From Pseudoips prasinana (taxonomy: Eukaryota; Arthropoda; Insecta; Lepidoptera; Nolidae), in contig OX621265.1 of NCBI GenBank assembly GCA_951640165.1, forward strand, positions 18,117,001-18,181,000: DNA of 64,000 nucleotides. The letters run 5' to 3'. A program made the translations under genes and the position numbers. Within the stretch, counting starts at the first letter, position 1; the number at the start of each line of letters is the position of its first letter. Positions 1 to 8,495 of this stretch are shown in pieces. Below the pieces are notes generated by a model that had not been told where the DNA came from, did no database searches, and was given only the letters and a program-made list of their open reading frames with translations.

Positions 1-673
1 GGCCTCTTAAGTACCTACCTTATATATTTATAACTTTTATTATTTTATTTATATTAACTCCCCCACACACTAATTTGCACTAACATACCATTATCGTCAC
101 GGGTACCAACGGAAGATCAGCGCTGGGTGTAACCCAGCAAATGCTGAAATGGTGACCATTTTGGCAGGACATACAGGACCTATTGTAGTGTTAAACTATG
201 TTATTGTTTGATTTTTATATGTATTTAGTTAGTTCTGTTTGCAAATTTCTTGTATGTCTATTGTCAAATAAATGTATTTCTTCTTCTTCTTCTATAATTA
301 TATTAAAAGCACACGAAATAAGAAACAATATTTACCTTCCTATTATTATATAAATACACACACGATACCTACACTACAACTCACTCATGTACACATCCAC
401 TATAGACAAACACGCACATACATTCAGCTGTATATGTGCTGTTATATCGTTTCTCTTATTGTTTTACTTTCCTTTGATCGGCACTTGTCGGTATAGCACT
501 TCTCTTCTTGTTTTACATGTTTAGATATAATTATTTTAAGGTTATTTTTATGTTATATAATTCATGTTACATATAACCACTTGGAAGGAGCTAGTTCTCG
601 CAATACAGGGTATCCTAGTGCGAGGACTATGACCACACTCAATATGTTGTATTGTTGTTTTTTGCAAATAAAT
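1..673. other. AT-rich sequence with two possible retroelement 3' tails
   Basis: No gene is visible. Two places look like 3' ends of plus-strand retroelements: an AATAAA followed by a TTC microsatellite near 267-293, and AATAAATG followed by an ATT run near 667-681. The second tail supplies the ATT-rich target of the hAT element that starts at 682. No protein similarity was recognised, so the assignment is weak. Confidence 0.3.
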
Positions 674-681
674 GTTATTAT

Positions 682-1143
682 TAGATATGTCCCGACTAGT
701 CGGCGATTAGTCGGTAAAGCCGACTATCCGGCCACTATTGTAGTCGTCGATTAGTCGGCGACTAATCGGCAAAGAGCGCCGACTATCCGGCTTCTTAGGT
801 TGTATGTATTTCTCAATAATATGCGTGACATGATTAAATTTTAATTCTACTTGTTCACTTCAATGAATAATAACTGTATTATCTTTAATTATGCACAAAA
901 AAATACTTTTTCACACTAAAACACCGCTCTCGACCATTACACAAGCAAAAATGAAGGAACAATGCGAAGTAAACAAAACATGTTCCGACACGCTCGCAGG
1001 TGGCGTATGGGATTGCGCGCGAATCAGCCGTAAACGAAGCGTTACGGAAATCCCCGAAACCGTAATCGGCTTAGCCGACTAGTCGGTCTTATTACAACCG
1101 ACTAATCGGCTAGTCGGCGAAAGTCATAATCGGCACATCACTA
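682..1143. mobile_element. Non-autonomous hAT element (MITE) with CGACTAATCGG subterminal repeats
   Basis: The 462-bp element is bounded by a perfect 8-bp target duplication, GTTATTAT, at 674-681 and 1144-1151. Termini are imperfect inverted repeats: TAGATATGTCCCGA on the left and, reverse-complemented, TAGTGATGTGCCGA on the right. TAG-type ends with an 8-bp duplication are hallmarks of hAT transposons. Near both ends are many direct and inverted copies of a CGACTAGTCGG/CGATTAGTCGG motif, the kind of subterminal array that hAT transposases bind. The interior has no transposase, so it would need one in trans. Confidence 0.9.
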
Positions 1144-1177
1144 GTTATTATTATTAATATAAATATACATTATATAT

Positions 1178-1320
1178 TATGACGGGCCGGTTGCCGTGGT
1201 TGGTAGATTTTGCCTTTCACGCCGCAGGTCGTTCGATTCCCTCCAGGAAAGATATTCGTGTGTATGACATGTCTGTTTGTTCTGAGTTTGGGAATAAATA
1301 AGTACGTTTTTACAAAAAAA
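1178..1320 (+). mobile_element. tRNA-derived SINE fragment
   Basis: A pol III-like head has an A-box-like GTGGTTGGTAGA near 1196-1207 and a B-box-like GTCGTTCGATTCC at 1228-1240. It is followed by the tail common to lepidopteran SINEs (tatgacatgtctgtttgttc, then an AATAAATA and an A run). It does not fold as a plausible complete tRNA and has no clear anticodon arm, so it is read as a SINE. Confidence 0.6.
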
Positions 1321-1455
1321 AAATTGTGAGACGTCACGGGACGCCTGGCAGATGTGAAACATCGACATTATTTTGTAAAAGTAATATGCAGAAAAGAACA
1401 TATTGTGATAGGAACTAAATATGTCATAATGATAAAATCAAAAGTCGATTGCGCA

Positions 1456-1533
1456 TGGCGACGCGTCGCCACACCGTACACACTACTATCGTATAGCGTG
1501 GCGACGCGTCGCCACGGCATGCGTCGCCACGCC
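1456..1533. repeat. Cluster of TGGCGACGCGTCGCCA palindromes
   Basis: The perfect 16-bp palindrome TGGCGACGCGTCGCCA occurs at 1456-1471 and 1499-1514. The second copy extends to 20 bp (1497-1516) and is followed by a half-site, GCGTCGCCACGCC, ending at 1533. The cluster is GC-rich in an AT-rich setting and holds several CpGs. It may be the subterminal part of an unrecognised DNA transposon; no boundary was found. Confidence 0.6.
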
Positions 1534-1566
1534 AGAAATCTGTTTTACGTGCGGCTATAGATGTTT

Positions 1567-1828
1567 ATATAGGTGCTGTGTGGTGACGGCGACAAATATC
1601 AGAATCAGAATATCATCACCCCATCTCATCCCGTGGGGGGCGTAGAAGTCGACCCGAGGGAATATCTACCAGAGGACGGGAAGCAGCTTCCTTCTGAGTA
1701 CTACGACCATCATACTGCGATCGCCAACCCGCCTGCCAAGCGTGGCGATTATGGCATATCCCCTCAAGATGATTCTTGAGGGAGGCTTGTCCAGCTGTGG
1801 ACTTATTTAAGCAGTAATGATGATGATG
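1567..1828 (+). mobile_element. 5'-truncated RTE-type non-LTR retrotransposon with (TGA)n tail
   Basis: A 262-bp 3' fragment ends in TGATGATGATGA and is flanked by the perfect 10-bp duplication ATAGATGTTT (1557-1566 and 1829-1838). From about 1653 it matches the copy at 63588-63825, including a short reading frame through LPEDGKQLPSEYYDHH and a 3' part related to the common RTE end GTCCAGC-GTGGAC. The TSD and repeated-triplet tail indicate target-primed insertion. Confidence 0.85.
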
Positions 1829-1838
1829 ATAGATGTTT

Positions 1839-1941
1839 CACATCAATAAGTAGTATATGAGTTGTCTGGTTTCCATAGTACAAGCTGTGCTTAGTTTGGG
1901 ATTAGATGGCCATGTGTGAATCATGTCCCAGGATATTATTA
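1839..1941 (+). mobile_element. SINE 3' part
   Basis: Sequence such as GTACAAGCTGTGCTTAGTTTG followed by an ATT-rich tail is found, reverse-complemented, in the SINEs at 20715-21000 and 35192-35411. This is the tail half of the same tRNA-SINE family. The mariner at 1944 inserted into the TA of its ATT tail. Confidence 0.6.
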
Positions 1942-1943
1942 TA

Positions 1944-3228
1944 TTAGGTCTTTACCTATGAAATTGCCGTTCTGCAGTACTGGCCATTTCAAATCAAAAT
2001 AATTTTTGTTTGGCTAAGAATTCTAATTTTAAATTAATTTTATTTTAAAAACATGGATTCTTTTTTCCAAAAGTAGTCACTTCTTTATTGATTAGTGTTA
2101 CATTTTCATCGCATTTCAATCTTTTTCGTCATCATGGATACGTTAAAAATTCGAGTAATTATGGAATATGAGTACCGTCGTGGCAGCAACGCGGCACAAG
2201 CGGCACGCAACATCAACGACGTTTACGGAGCTAACACTACAAACCAACGCACCACCTGTTATTGGTTTGCTCGCTTCCGTTCTGGAAATTTCGACCTGAA
2301 AAATGAACCTCGCGGTCGTCCGAAGACTTTGGTCGACAATGACGAATTAAAGGCGGTTGTGGAAGCTGATGATACACAATCTACGGCTGAATTAGCAGCA
2401 GCTTTCGACGTTAGCGTCAAAACAATATTGGTCCATTTGCGTCAAATTGGCAAGGTAAAAAAGCTTGACAAATGGGTGCCCCACGAACTCAATGATCGCC
2501 AGCGCGAAGTACGCGTCGAGACGTGCCTTGCACTGCTCAACAGACACACAAATGAAGGAATTTTGAACCGCATTGTTACCTGCGATGAAAAATGGATTCT
2601 GTTTGATAACCGCAAGCGCTCAGCAAGTTGGTTGGATCCTGGTTCAGCACCTAAACAATGCCCTAAACGAAAACTTACCCCTAGAAAAGTGATGGTCACT
2701 GTTTGGTGGTCTAGCGCCGGTGTGATTCATCACAGCTTCTTACCAAACGGGGTGAGCATTACTGCAGTGTACTGTGAAGAACTGAGCACAATGATGGAGA
2801 AGCTGGCGCATCTCCAACCAGCATTGGTCAATCGCTCGTCTCCGCTGCTCCTGCACGACAACGCGCGACCTCATACTGCACAGCAGACGGTCTCCAAGTT
2901 GCAAGAACTGGGGTTGGAAGCTCTCCGTCATCCGCCCTACTCACCAGACCTTGCGCCTACAGACTACTACTTTTTCCAGAATTTGGATAACTTCTTGGCG
3001 GGAAAAAAATTCAATACCCGAGAGGCAGTACAAAATGCCTTTGAAGAATTTGTTGCCTCCCGTCCAGCTGATTTCTTTAAGAAGGGCATCAATAAACTGC
3101 CACTGCGATGGCAAAGATGCATTGATTGCATGGGTGATTACTTCGATTAATACAAATAAAAAAATTCATGAAAAAAATTCGTTTAAATTTTTTCATACAA
3201 AACGGCAATTTCATAGGTAAAGACCTAT
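1944..3228 (+). mobile_element. Complete mariner transposon
   Basis: The ends are near-identical inverted repeats of about 28 bp: TTAGGTCTTTACCTATGAAA on the left, and ATAGGTCTTTACCTATGAAA when the right end is reverse-complemented; both continue into TTGCCGTT. Each end is flanked by the TA dinucleotide that mariner duplicates (1942-1943 and 3229-3230). Length 1285 bp is typical for mariner. It carries one uninterrupted transposase frame. It landed in the tail of a SINE. Confidence 0.95.
2095..3150 (+). CDS. Mariner transposase (D,D34D)
   Basis: This cut-and-paste DDE transposase would act in the nucleus on the 28-bp terminal repeats of its own element. The frame is 351 codons from 2095. An in-frame ATG at 2134 (MDTLKIR, giving 338 aa) is the more likely start because it begins just before the helix-turn-helix region. 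Visible motifs: N-terminal HTH (residues about 18-110), WVPHEL (127-132), VTCDEKW with catalytic D164, LLLHDNARPH with D255, and YSPDLAPTDYYFF with D290. Exactly 34 residues separate D255 and D290, the mariner signature. No stop or frameshift is seen, so the copy may still be active or young. Family usual length is about 345 aa. Confidence 0.95.
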   Translation: MLHFHRISIFFVIMDTLKIRVIMEYEYRRGSNAAQAARNINDVYGANTTNQRTTCYWFARFRSGNFDLKNEPRGRPKTLVDNDELKAVVEADDTQSTAELAAAFDVSVKTILVHLRQIGKVKKLDKWVPHELNDRQREVRVETCLALLNRHTNEGILNRIVTCDEKWILFDNRKRSASWLDPGSAPKQCPKRKLTPRKVMVTVWWSSAGVIHHSFLPNGVSITAVYCEELSTMMEKLAHLQPALVNRSSPLLLHDNARPHTAQQTVSKLQELGLEALRHPPYSPDLAPTDYYFFQNLDNFLAGKKFNTREAVQNAFEEFVASRPADFFKKGINKLPLRWQRCIDCMGDYFD

Positions 3229-3344
3229 TATTAAGAAAAAAATATTATAAAAAATATTCCTGCTGGGTTTTCTGTCAGAATTTCTCAGTAGCTACGATGA
3301 CGTGCACTATAACTAAAAATATTGACGATTGACATAAATGTACC

Positions 3345-3602
3345 ATTAAGGAACAAACAATATGTAGTAAAAATATTAGGCTTAAACTAGATAATTAAAC
3401 ATAATCTCTTGACAATAACTTGATACGAGCTAGCTAAATATCATTGCTATTATAAAATAAATTTTGTAAATGTTTTCATACAATGTGTACCTAAATATCT
3501 ATGTTACTAGAAATAATAATGAATACAACTATATTACTACAAACATGTTCTGACTATTTACAAGCGCTTTTTTAAAGTCTACGTGAATAAAAACAATTTT
3601 TT
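3345..3602 (+). repeat. Dispersed repeat family, copy A
   Basis: First of four plus-strand copies in the window (others 9885-10140, 16145-16410, 17165-17345). Shared blocks include GATACGAGCTAGCTAAATAT, GTGTACCTAAATATCTATGT and TTTACAAGCGCTTTTTT, ending in GTGAATAAAAA and an A-rich run. The constant 3' end and variable 5' end suggest the 3' UTR of an unidentified non-LTR retrotransposon or a SINE. Confidence 0.55.
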
Positions 3603-3847
3603 TTTAATGAATTTTGAGTTTGAAGTTTTTCCGATTTCATATCTCAAAAGGAACGCAGGTGATTACATTCGGTTTAATTCAACAAGTTCCGTTCAGTTCG
3701 GCATAGGTTCCGTTTTTTTCCTTTCGAGGTCAAACTTCTAACGTAACTGACTATGAGAGAAAGAGAGAAAGAAAATGGGTTCCTTTTGAAATACGGAACC
3801 GGAAAAACTTCAAACTCAAATTTCTTTAATTCCGTTAATACGTTACA

Positions 3848-4140
3848 CTAGCTGTGCCCCGCGGTTTTACCCGCGTTAAACTTTATAAATTATAGCCTAT
3901 GTGTTAATCCAGGGTGTCAGCTAACTCCAAACCAAGTTTTATTAATATCGCCCCAGCTGTTTAGACGTGAAGAAGTAACACACATACACGCTCACAAACT
4001 TTCGCCTTTATAATATTTATATTTATATTTTATTTTAATATTATTATGTTTTCCATATTGGCATTATAGTTTTTATTTTAATAGATACTTATACTATGGG
4101 TTTGGTCTGATGCCTGAAATAAATGAATTTATTATTATTG
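3848..4140 (+). repeat. Interspersed repeat starting at CCCCGCGGTTTTACCCGCG
   Basis: The motif GTGCCCCGCGGTTTTACCCG resembles a very common lepidopteran interspersed repeat often classed as Helitron-like, and it forms a short GC stem. The rest is AT-rich, with AATAAATG near 4120. No Helitron 3' hairpin-CTRR end could be placed, so the class is uncertain. 4141-4414 holds nothing recognisable. Confidence 0.3.
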
Positions 4141-4414
4141 TTATAATATTAATGTGATTTATGTCAATCGTTTTTTTTATCCTACCCTCCACACGTGCAC
4201 GTTGTCTGGCAGCTAATTTTTTATTTTAGAAGGCTTCAGAGTATCAAGATGAAATTAACATCATGTTCTCAGATCGGTTATACATTGAATCTGTGAAATT
4301 AATTTCAATCGGATGATATTGCCATTTATGGCACAAACTTTGATACTCGCGTGGAACTGATTAAGTAACACTTTATATATGAATACAGACCTACATTTAT
4401 GTGAATTATTCCAG

Positions 4415-4515
4415 GGACAATGACCCCAACAAAGATATAGCGCGTCCCGACACCAGCCAAATGATTCCGTACAAGCCCAAAGTGAACCCGCTCCCTGGAG
4501 AACATCCAATATCAG
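4415..4515 (+). CDS. su(f): su(f)/CstF-77 exon (C-terminal region, exon 1 of 4 in the window)
   Basis: CstF-77 is the scaffold subunit of cleavage stimulation factor, which acts in the nucleus in mRNA 3'-end cleavage and polyadenylation. The exon reads DNDPNKDIARPDTSQM then IPYKPKVNPLPGEHPIS. This lines up with the human CSTF3 stretch containing PDTQQMIPFQPR and HPVPGG, the proline-rich region after the HAT repeats that contacts CstF-64. Acceptor AG is 4413-4414 (attattccag) and donor GTGAG starts at 4516. The exon begins with one base completing a codon and ends with one base (G) that joins GG of the next exon to make Gly. Upstream exons are outside the window; none was found in 1-4414. Confidence 0.93.
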
Positions 4516-4553
4516 GTGAGACCTCACACAGAAATACCTACTGAATCATCATC

Positions 4554-4618
4554 ATCATGAGCTCCTCATAGCTGGATGCTCTCACCGGTCTGTAAGCTAT
4601 CGGCGAGGTTAAGCAACT
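4554..4618 (+). repeat. 5S rRNA-derived SINE fragment
   Basis: CTCACCGGTCTGTAAGC and GGCGAGGTTAAGCAACT match the 5S-derived head of the SINE at 10285. The copy stops before the GATGGGTGACC box, so it is a truncated SINE3-type fragment and not a 5S gene. Confidence 0.6.
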
Positions 4619-4629
4619 GTAGCAACAAA

Positions 4630-4796
4630 TTCACGGTCACCGTAGCCTAGTTGGTAGTGCTCCTGCCTACGAAGCTGGTGGTCCTGGGTTCGAATTCCGG
4701 TAAGTGCCTGCCTCGTTGGTCTAGCGGTAGCGTGTTCACCGGCAGAAAACGAGGTCCTGGGTTCAAATCCCGGGTCGGGCCAAAAAGTGATTTTGG
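4630..4796 (+). mobile_element. Two tandem tRNA-derived SINE heads
   Basis: Two pol III promoter-like modules lie back to back. The first has TAGCCTAGTTGG and GGGTTCGAATTCC (about 4645-4700). The second has TTGGTCTAGCGG and GGGTTCAAATCCC (about 4712-4780). The second head recurs at 19117. They end at the 72-bp inverted repeat that bounds the DIRS-like region. No acceptor-stem pairing supports real tRNA genes. Confidence 0.6.
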
Positions 4797-4868
4797 ATCT
4801 TGGTTACGATTTAAGCGCCATCTATAGCGAGTTGTCACCAGGGGCCGTGTACGCCATTTTGCTTTCAT
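4797..4868 (+). repeat. Left arm of 72-bp inverted repeat
   Basis: Starts ATCTTGGTTACG and ends TTGCTTTCAT. Its reverse complement lies at 9548-9619 with a single mismatch. It is read as a DIRS-type inverted terminal repeat. Confidence 0.9.
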
Positions 4869-4992
4869 AGCGTCGTTACTTCTCAAACGAGCAACACCTC
4901 TCTAAGTGAATTTCTTTTAAACACAAACAGTGCACGTTTATAATAGTTCATAATTCGAGTGTTAAGATATCGCGTTTTTCGCCTAGTCAACT

Positions 4993-5424
4993 ATGCGTGA
5001 TAGTGAAGTGGAAAATGTGCGTTCCGGAATGGCGGATTGCCCGGTCGTCGGTGGCGGCGATGGACCACCGGCGACTGCGCGCTCGCTTGCGAGCCGCGCA
5101 AGCGCTTCCAAACGAAGCCACTCGAGTGGCGATTCGGGATCATCCTATTCGGACTCGTCGGCCATAGAGGTAAAACGGAGAAGACGCGGTGAGTCTGATT
5201 TAAATTATCGTGACCTAGTTAATGAAGTTAGAACAAATACTTTGCTACACAATGTTGGTCTACCGTCTCAAGTAGATAATGTTAGCACGATGTATCCTGT
5301 AACGTCCGTGGCACCCGGTCGGCACCCGAACCGACGCCGGGTCCTAGCAGCCACTCATCTGCTTTTTGTTTGCAACGCCCCGCGGCCCCCGTCGCTTCGT
5401 GCGTGGTTGAGCCGCGGCTTTTAA
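4993..5424 (+). pseudogene. DIRS-like gag, N-terminal part
   Basis: Starts with MRDSEVENVRSGM, followed by a Ser-rich stretch (residues 33-57) and a basic KRRRR patch, then ESDLNYRDLVNEVRTNTLL. The organisation (acidic/serine-rich N-terminus and nuclear-localisation-like KRRRR) fits gag-like ORF1 of insect DIRS elements, which would package the RNA. Coding potential is lost near 5310-5424, where the frame becomes Pro/Arg-rich and stops. Related gag sequence resumes in other frames at about 5640-5995. No protein family was verified. Confidence 0.5.
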
Positions 5425-5639
5425 GTCTTGGTCACGTAGGGACTGCACTGAAGACCCCTTTTTAGATGTTAATGCTAGTGACGAATTTATAGTGAATTAA
5501 GTCAACATCATGATCACGTACGGGAGTTAACCGAGATTCGGTTAACTGCCGAACTTTAGTGTTTGAAATTTATACAAAAATAAAGGAACCTTCAGTTCCT
5601 AAAACATCTATCGAAAAATTACAGATATTAAAAGATATT

Positions 5640-5995
5640 CAGTATTTGGCAACAGTGAATGGTGTGAAGTGCATTATGCAGACACACAAAATCTTTATAA
5701 TTCGTCACCGGGATTTTTTGAGCTGGACATTAATGACGAATTGAAGACGTATGACTCATCACGTTATCTAGCTCACTCGGATAAAGCATACGCTGCGTTA
5801 ACGTCATGTGTGCTTAAACAACGCGACGTTTTGCAAAGTTCCCTTCGTTCCCTATTACAATAGGCTCGGGAATGTGACGTATCATATGACAGTTTACGTG
5901 AGAAAATTGAAGAGTTATTCATTAAGGGTGATATATTTAACGTCTCTTCCGAACTACTTCAGCTTATTTGTGGTCACCGAGCTGAAATCATTCAG
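5640..5995 (+). pseudogene. DIRS-like gag, middle part, frameshifted
   Basis: Read across frames, the region encodes PGFFELDINDELKTYDSS and LAHSDKAYAALTSCVLKQR, then after a stop near 5862 YDSLREKIEELFIKGDIF and LLQLICGHRAEIIQLRRDA. The last part runs straight into the frame at 5996. Stops and a shift separate the parts. The CGHRAE module is homologous to CGKRAE at about 7140-7158, showing that two gag copies are present. Confidence 0.5.
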
Positions 5996-6847
5996 TTGAG
6001 GCGAGATGCCGTAATCAACTATGTACGAGACCCTCTTACAAAGGTGGCTATGCGTAAAATTCCACCCTCTTGTCAACACCTTTTTAATGCTCAGTCACTG
6101 ACTGCAGTACTCGAAAAGGCTGGGGGTGTTAGAAAAGTTTTCTTTCCTTTGAATAAAGGAGGCTCATGTGCTCCAGCTGCGCAAGCTGTCCTGAGCAAGC
6201 CCACACGCCGCCCCCCGCAGGGGCAAGCATTTTACCACGCTCCCTCCCAGGGACGTGCGTGTCAATACGTACCCGCGCAGGGTACCTCGCATGGCTGTTG
6301 TACGTCAACAAATATTTCATACGTTAATAAACCCTCACTAAGTGCTTACCAGTCAAGACCTCCGCACAAGCGTGGGTCTAGTGGATTATCCCGTGGGAAG
6401 CAAGCATCCGAGTGGCACCTTCTTCGGTCCGCACTGATAGAAGTTTTTCAGATATTTGGGACTCCTCAAATCGATCTATTGGCCACAATAGATACGAGGG
6501 TTGTACAGAAGTATGTCTCCAACGATTGTCGAGACAACTCGGCGCAATTTTGCAACGCCTTCAGTGGCCAATGGCAGTTTCAACTAGCTTCGGTGTACCC
6601 ACCACCGAGCTTACTGCCACGAATACTGCACCACTTGAACGGGGAACAGGGTGTATACCTGGTGGTACCACCAATGTGGAAGCGAGCGTTCTGGCTTTCC
6701 GACCTCCGTCATCGAGCACTTTGCAAATGCATAAGGATAAAGAATTTACGCTCGATGCTTATCGATCAGAGCACGGGCCTCCCACCAGTGCAAGTTCAAG
6801 ATATGGAGCTGTTTGTCTGGAAAATTAGGGGTGGAGTGAAATCATAG
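5996..6847 (+). CDS. DIRS-like gag fused to RT/RNase H remnant
   Basis: A 283-codon frame. Residues 1-50 continue gag (AMRKIPPSCQHLFNAQ, then LEKAGGVRKVFFPLNKGG). Residues about 55-135 are a low-complexity Pro/Gln/Arg-rich linker. From about residue 139 the protein changes to WHLLRSALIEVFQIFG, IDLLATIDTRVVQKYVS and FQLASVYPPPSLLPRILHH, features of the RNase H-proximal end of DIRS polyproteins. The RT core (YxDD) that should separate them is absent, so an internal deletion is inferred. It is followed directly by recombinase-like sequence at 6850. Confidence 0.6.
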   Translation: MRRDAVINYVRDPLTKVAMRKIPPSCQHLFNAQSLTAVLEKAGGVRKVFFPLNKGGSCAPAAQAVLSKPTRRPPQGQAFYHAPSQGRACQYVPAQGTSHGCCTSTNISYVNKPSLSAYQSRPPHKRGSSGLSRGKQASEWHLLRSALIEVFQIFGTPQIDLLATIDTRVVQKYVSNDCRDNSAQFCNAFSGQWQFQLASVYPPPSLLPRILHHLNGEQGVYLVVPPMWKRAFWLSDLRHRALCKCIRIKNLRSMLIDQSTGLPPVQVQDMELFVWKIRGGVKS

Positions 6848-6849
6848 AC

Positions 6850-6960
6850 TCCTGGACCGACGCAGAGAGAGCCTTGCTCCGATCTAGCTGGAGAGAATCC
6901 ACCCTGAAGACCTACAAGCCCGCCTGGGCAAGGTGGACCAGGTGGTGCAGTGAAAATAAT
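6850..6960 (+). pseudogene. Tyrosine recombinase N-terminal (core-binding) remnant
   Basis: In frame from 6847 the sequence reads SWTDAERALLRSSWREST, then LKTYKPAWARWTRWCSENN, before stops. This pattern (a helix ending in ...ST, then Y..W..W..WC) is the SAM-like N-terminus of DIRS tyrosine recombinases. The catalytic part does not follow here; it lies at 8540-9145 after the repeat array. Confidence 0.5.
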
Positions 6961-7082
6961 TTTGTAACGGATTAATAGCGCAGCGTGACTTATTGAATCA
7001 AAGTTTACAACAATTCGTGAACTGGACAGCTTCTGCCGGGACAAGTTTGTCTGCAGATAACATATTTGATAAAATTAACTAG

Positions 7083-8054
7083 TTGTTTCAACCTACCTGC
7101 GAGTTTCACAAAACTAGTGACGAAATTATGCAAATGGTGTGCGGTAAACGGGCCGAGTACATTGAGAATCGCAGAGAGCGTATCGTTAGCGAGCTGCCCA
7201 ATAAGAATCTTCGAGAGCGTTTGCGTAAAATTCCTCCTAGTTCTAAACATCTCTTTGATGAGAATCGCAGGGAGCGTATCCTTAGCGAGCTACCCAATAA
7301 TAATCTACGAGAGGGTTTGCGTAAAATTCCTCCTAGTTCTAAACATCTCTTTGATGAGAATCGCAGGGAGCGTATCCTTAGCGAGCTGCCCAATAATAAT
7401 CTACTAGAGGGTTTGCGTAAAATTCCTCCTAGTTCTAAACATCTCTTTGATGAGAATCGCAGGGAGCGTATCCTTAGCGAGCTGCCCAATAATAATCTAC
7501 GAGAGGGTTTGCGTAAAATTCCTCCTAGTTCTAAACATCTCTTTGATGAGAATCGCAGGGAGCGTATCCTTAGCGAGCTGCCCAATAATAATCTACGTGA
7601 GGGTTTGCGTAAAATTCCTCATAGTTCTAAACACCTCTTTGATGGGAATCGCAGGGAGCGTATCCTTAGCGAGCTGCCCAATAATAATCTACGCGAGGGT
7701 TTGCGTAAAATTCCTCCTAGTTCTAAACATCTCTTTGATGAGAATCGCAGGGAGCGTATCCTTAGGGAGCTGCCCAATAATAATCTACGAGAGGGTTTGC
7801 GTAAAATTCCTCATAGTTCTAAACACCTCTTTGATGGGAATCGCAGGGAGCGTATCCTTAGTGAGCTGCCCAATAATAATCTACGCGAGGGTTTGCGTAA
7901 AATTCCTCCTAGTTCTAAAAATCTCTTTGATGAGAATCGCAGGGAGCGTATCCTTAGTGAGCTGCCCAATAATAATCTACGAGAGGGTTTGCGTAAAATT
8001 CCTCCTAGTTCTAAACATCTCTTTGATGAAAATCAGTTTAGAATTTTTATTTAA
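7083..8054 (+). CDS. DIRS-like gag module with nine 32-residue repeats
   Basis: A 323-codon uninterrupted frame. Residues about 1-27 carry SDEIMQMVCGKRAEYI, homologous to the gag segment at 5943. Then nine tandem copies of a 32-residue unit follow, each with NRRERILSELPNNNLREG and LRKIPPSSKHLFD. The unit corresponds to a single-copy stretch of gag elsewhere (AMRKIPPSCQHLFNAQ at about 6045), so the array is an expansion within gag. All units are exactly 96 bp, so all three forward frames stay largely open; the choice of this frame rests on gag homology. After the array the frame ends in NQFRIFI. Function of the expansion is unknown. Confidence 0.6.
   Translation: MFQPTCEFHKTSDEIMQMVCGKRAEYIENRRERIVSELPNKNLRERLRKIPPSSKHLFDENRRERILSELPNNNLREGLRKIPPSSKHLFDENRRERILSELPNNNLLEGLRKIPPSSKHLFDENRRERILSELPNNNLREGLRKIPPSSKHLFDENRRERILSELPNNNLREGLRKIPHSSKHLFDGNRRERILSELPNNNLREGLRKIPPSSKHLFDENRRERILRELPNNNLREGLRKIPHSSKHLFDGNRRERILSELPNNNLREGLRKIPPSSKNLFDENRRERILSELPNNNLREGLRKIPPSSKHLFDENQFRIFI
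7164..8027 (+). repeat. 9 x 96-bp tandem repeat
   Basis: Nine contiguous units of exactly 96 bp (864 bp) with only substitutions and no indels. Units 5 and 7 share the variants encoding IPHSSKHLFDG, with related units 6 and 8 between and after them, which points to duplication of a two-unit block. The repeat is multiple-of-three and in frame with gag. Confidence 0.97.
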
Positions 8055-8078
8055 AACACTGGGGGTATGGACAAATGG

Positions 8079-8493
8079 GTGCGGCCATGGTTTCATGCTG
8101 AGAAAGAAGGTCTATCGAACGGTCCAACCGAAGTTTTACGGGGGCTGTCTCCGAGCGTATCGGAGGCAGTGGCAGGCGCTGCGGGCTCCGCAGGCCCTTC
8201 TCGGTATAATCACGGGAATGCGCCTACCATTCACCTCCAAACCTGTGCTCGTCTATCCATCGACACAGGTTCTCCGTCGTTTCGAGACTCCTCAATCCCC
8301 AAATATGACTCAACAGATCCACATGCTGTTGGAACAAGGTATGCTGGAGAAACCGGATCAACGGTGGCTCGGAGTCAGTTATTTCTCCACAATGTTTTTA
8401 ACGAGGAAGAGCGACGGATCGTTCAGACCCATTTTCAACCTAAAGCGGCTGAACCAATATATTGTACCAAAACTTCGAATAACATTGACTTAA
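8079..8493 (+). pseudogene. DIRS-like reverse transcriptase, N-terminal part
   Basis: In one frame the region encodes LRAYRRQWQALRAPQALLG, GMRLPFTSKPVLVYPS, then MTQQIHMLLEQGMLE and SYFSTMFLTRKSDGSFRPIF ending NLKRLNQYIVPKL. The TRKSDGSFRPIFNLKRLN block is RT motif 1-2 of DIRS/Ngaro-type polymerases. The palm motifs (A, and YxDD in C) are missing: immediately after, at about 8500, recombinase sequence starts in another frame. It is therefore a deletion derivative without polymerase activity. Confidence 0.7.
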
Positions 8494-8495
8494 AT

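Noticed and set aside
272..496. 74-codon plus-strand frame
   Set aside because: Low-complexity Tyr/Thr/Ile-rich translation of AT-rich and TTC-repeat DNA with no similarity.
4712..4785. tRNA gene candidate with A and B boxes
   Set aside because: The same head recurs at 19117 attached to a SINE body, and it does not form convincing acceptor and anticodon arms. It is read as a SINE head.
7106..7585. Minus-strand frame over the 96-bp repeats
   Set aside because: Same periodicity artefact; no similarity or start context supports it.
7164..8027. CRISPR array
   Set aside because: Units are contiguous and coding, with no spacers; the genome is eukaryotic.
7447..8493. Second long plus-strand frame over the 96-bp repeats as a separate gene
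   Set aside because: The 96-bp unit is a multiple of three, so several frames stay open by construction. Only the last part (from about 8140) encodes recognisable RT; the repeat part in this frame has no gag similarity.
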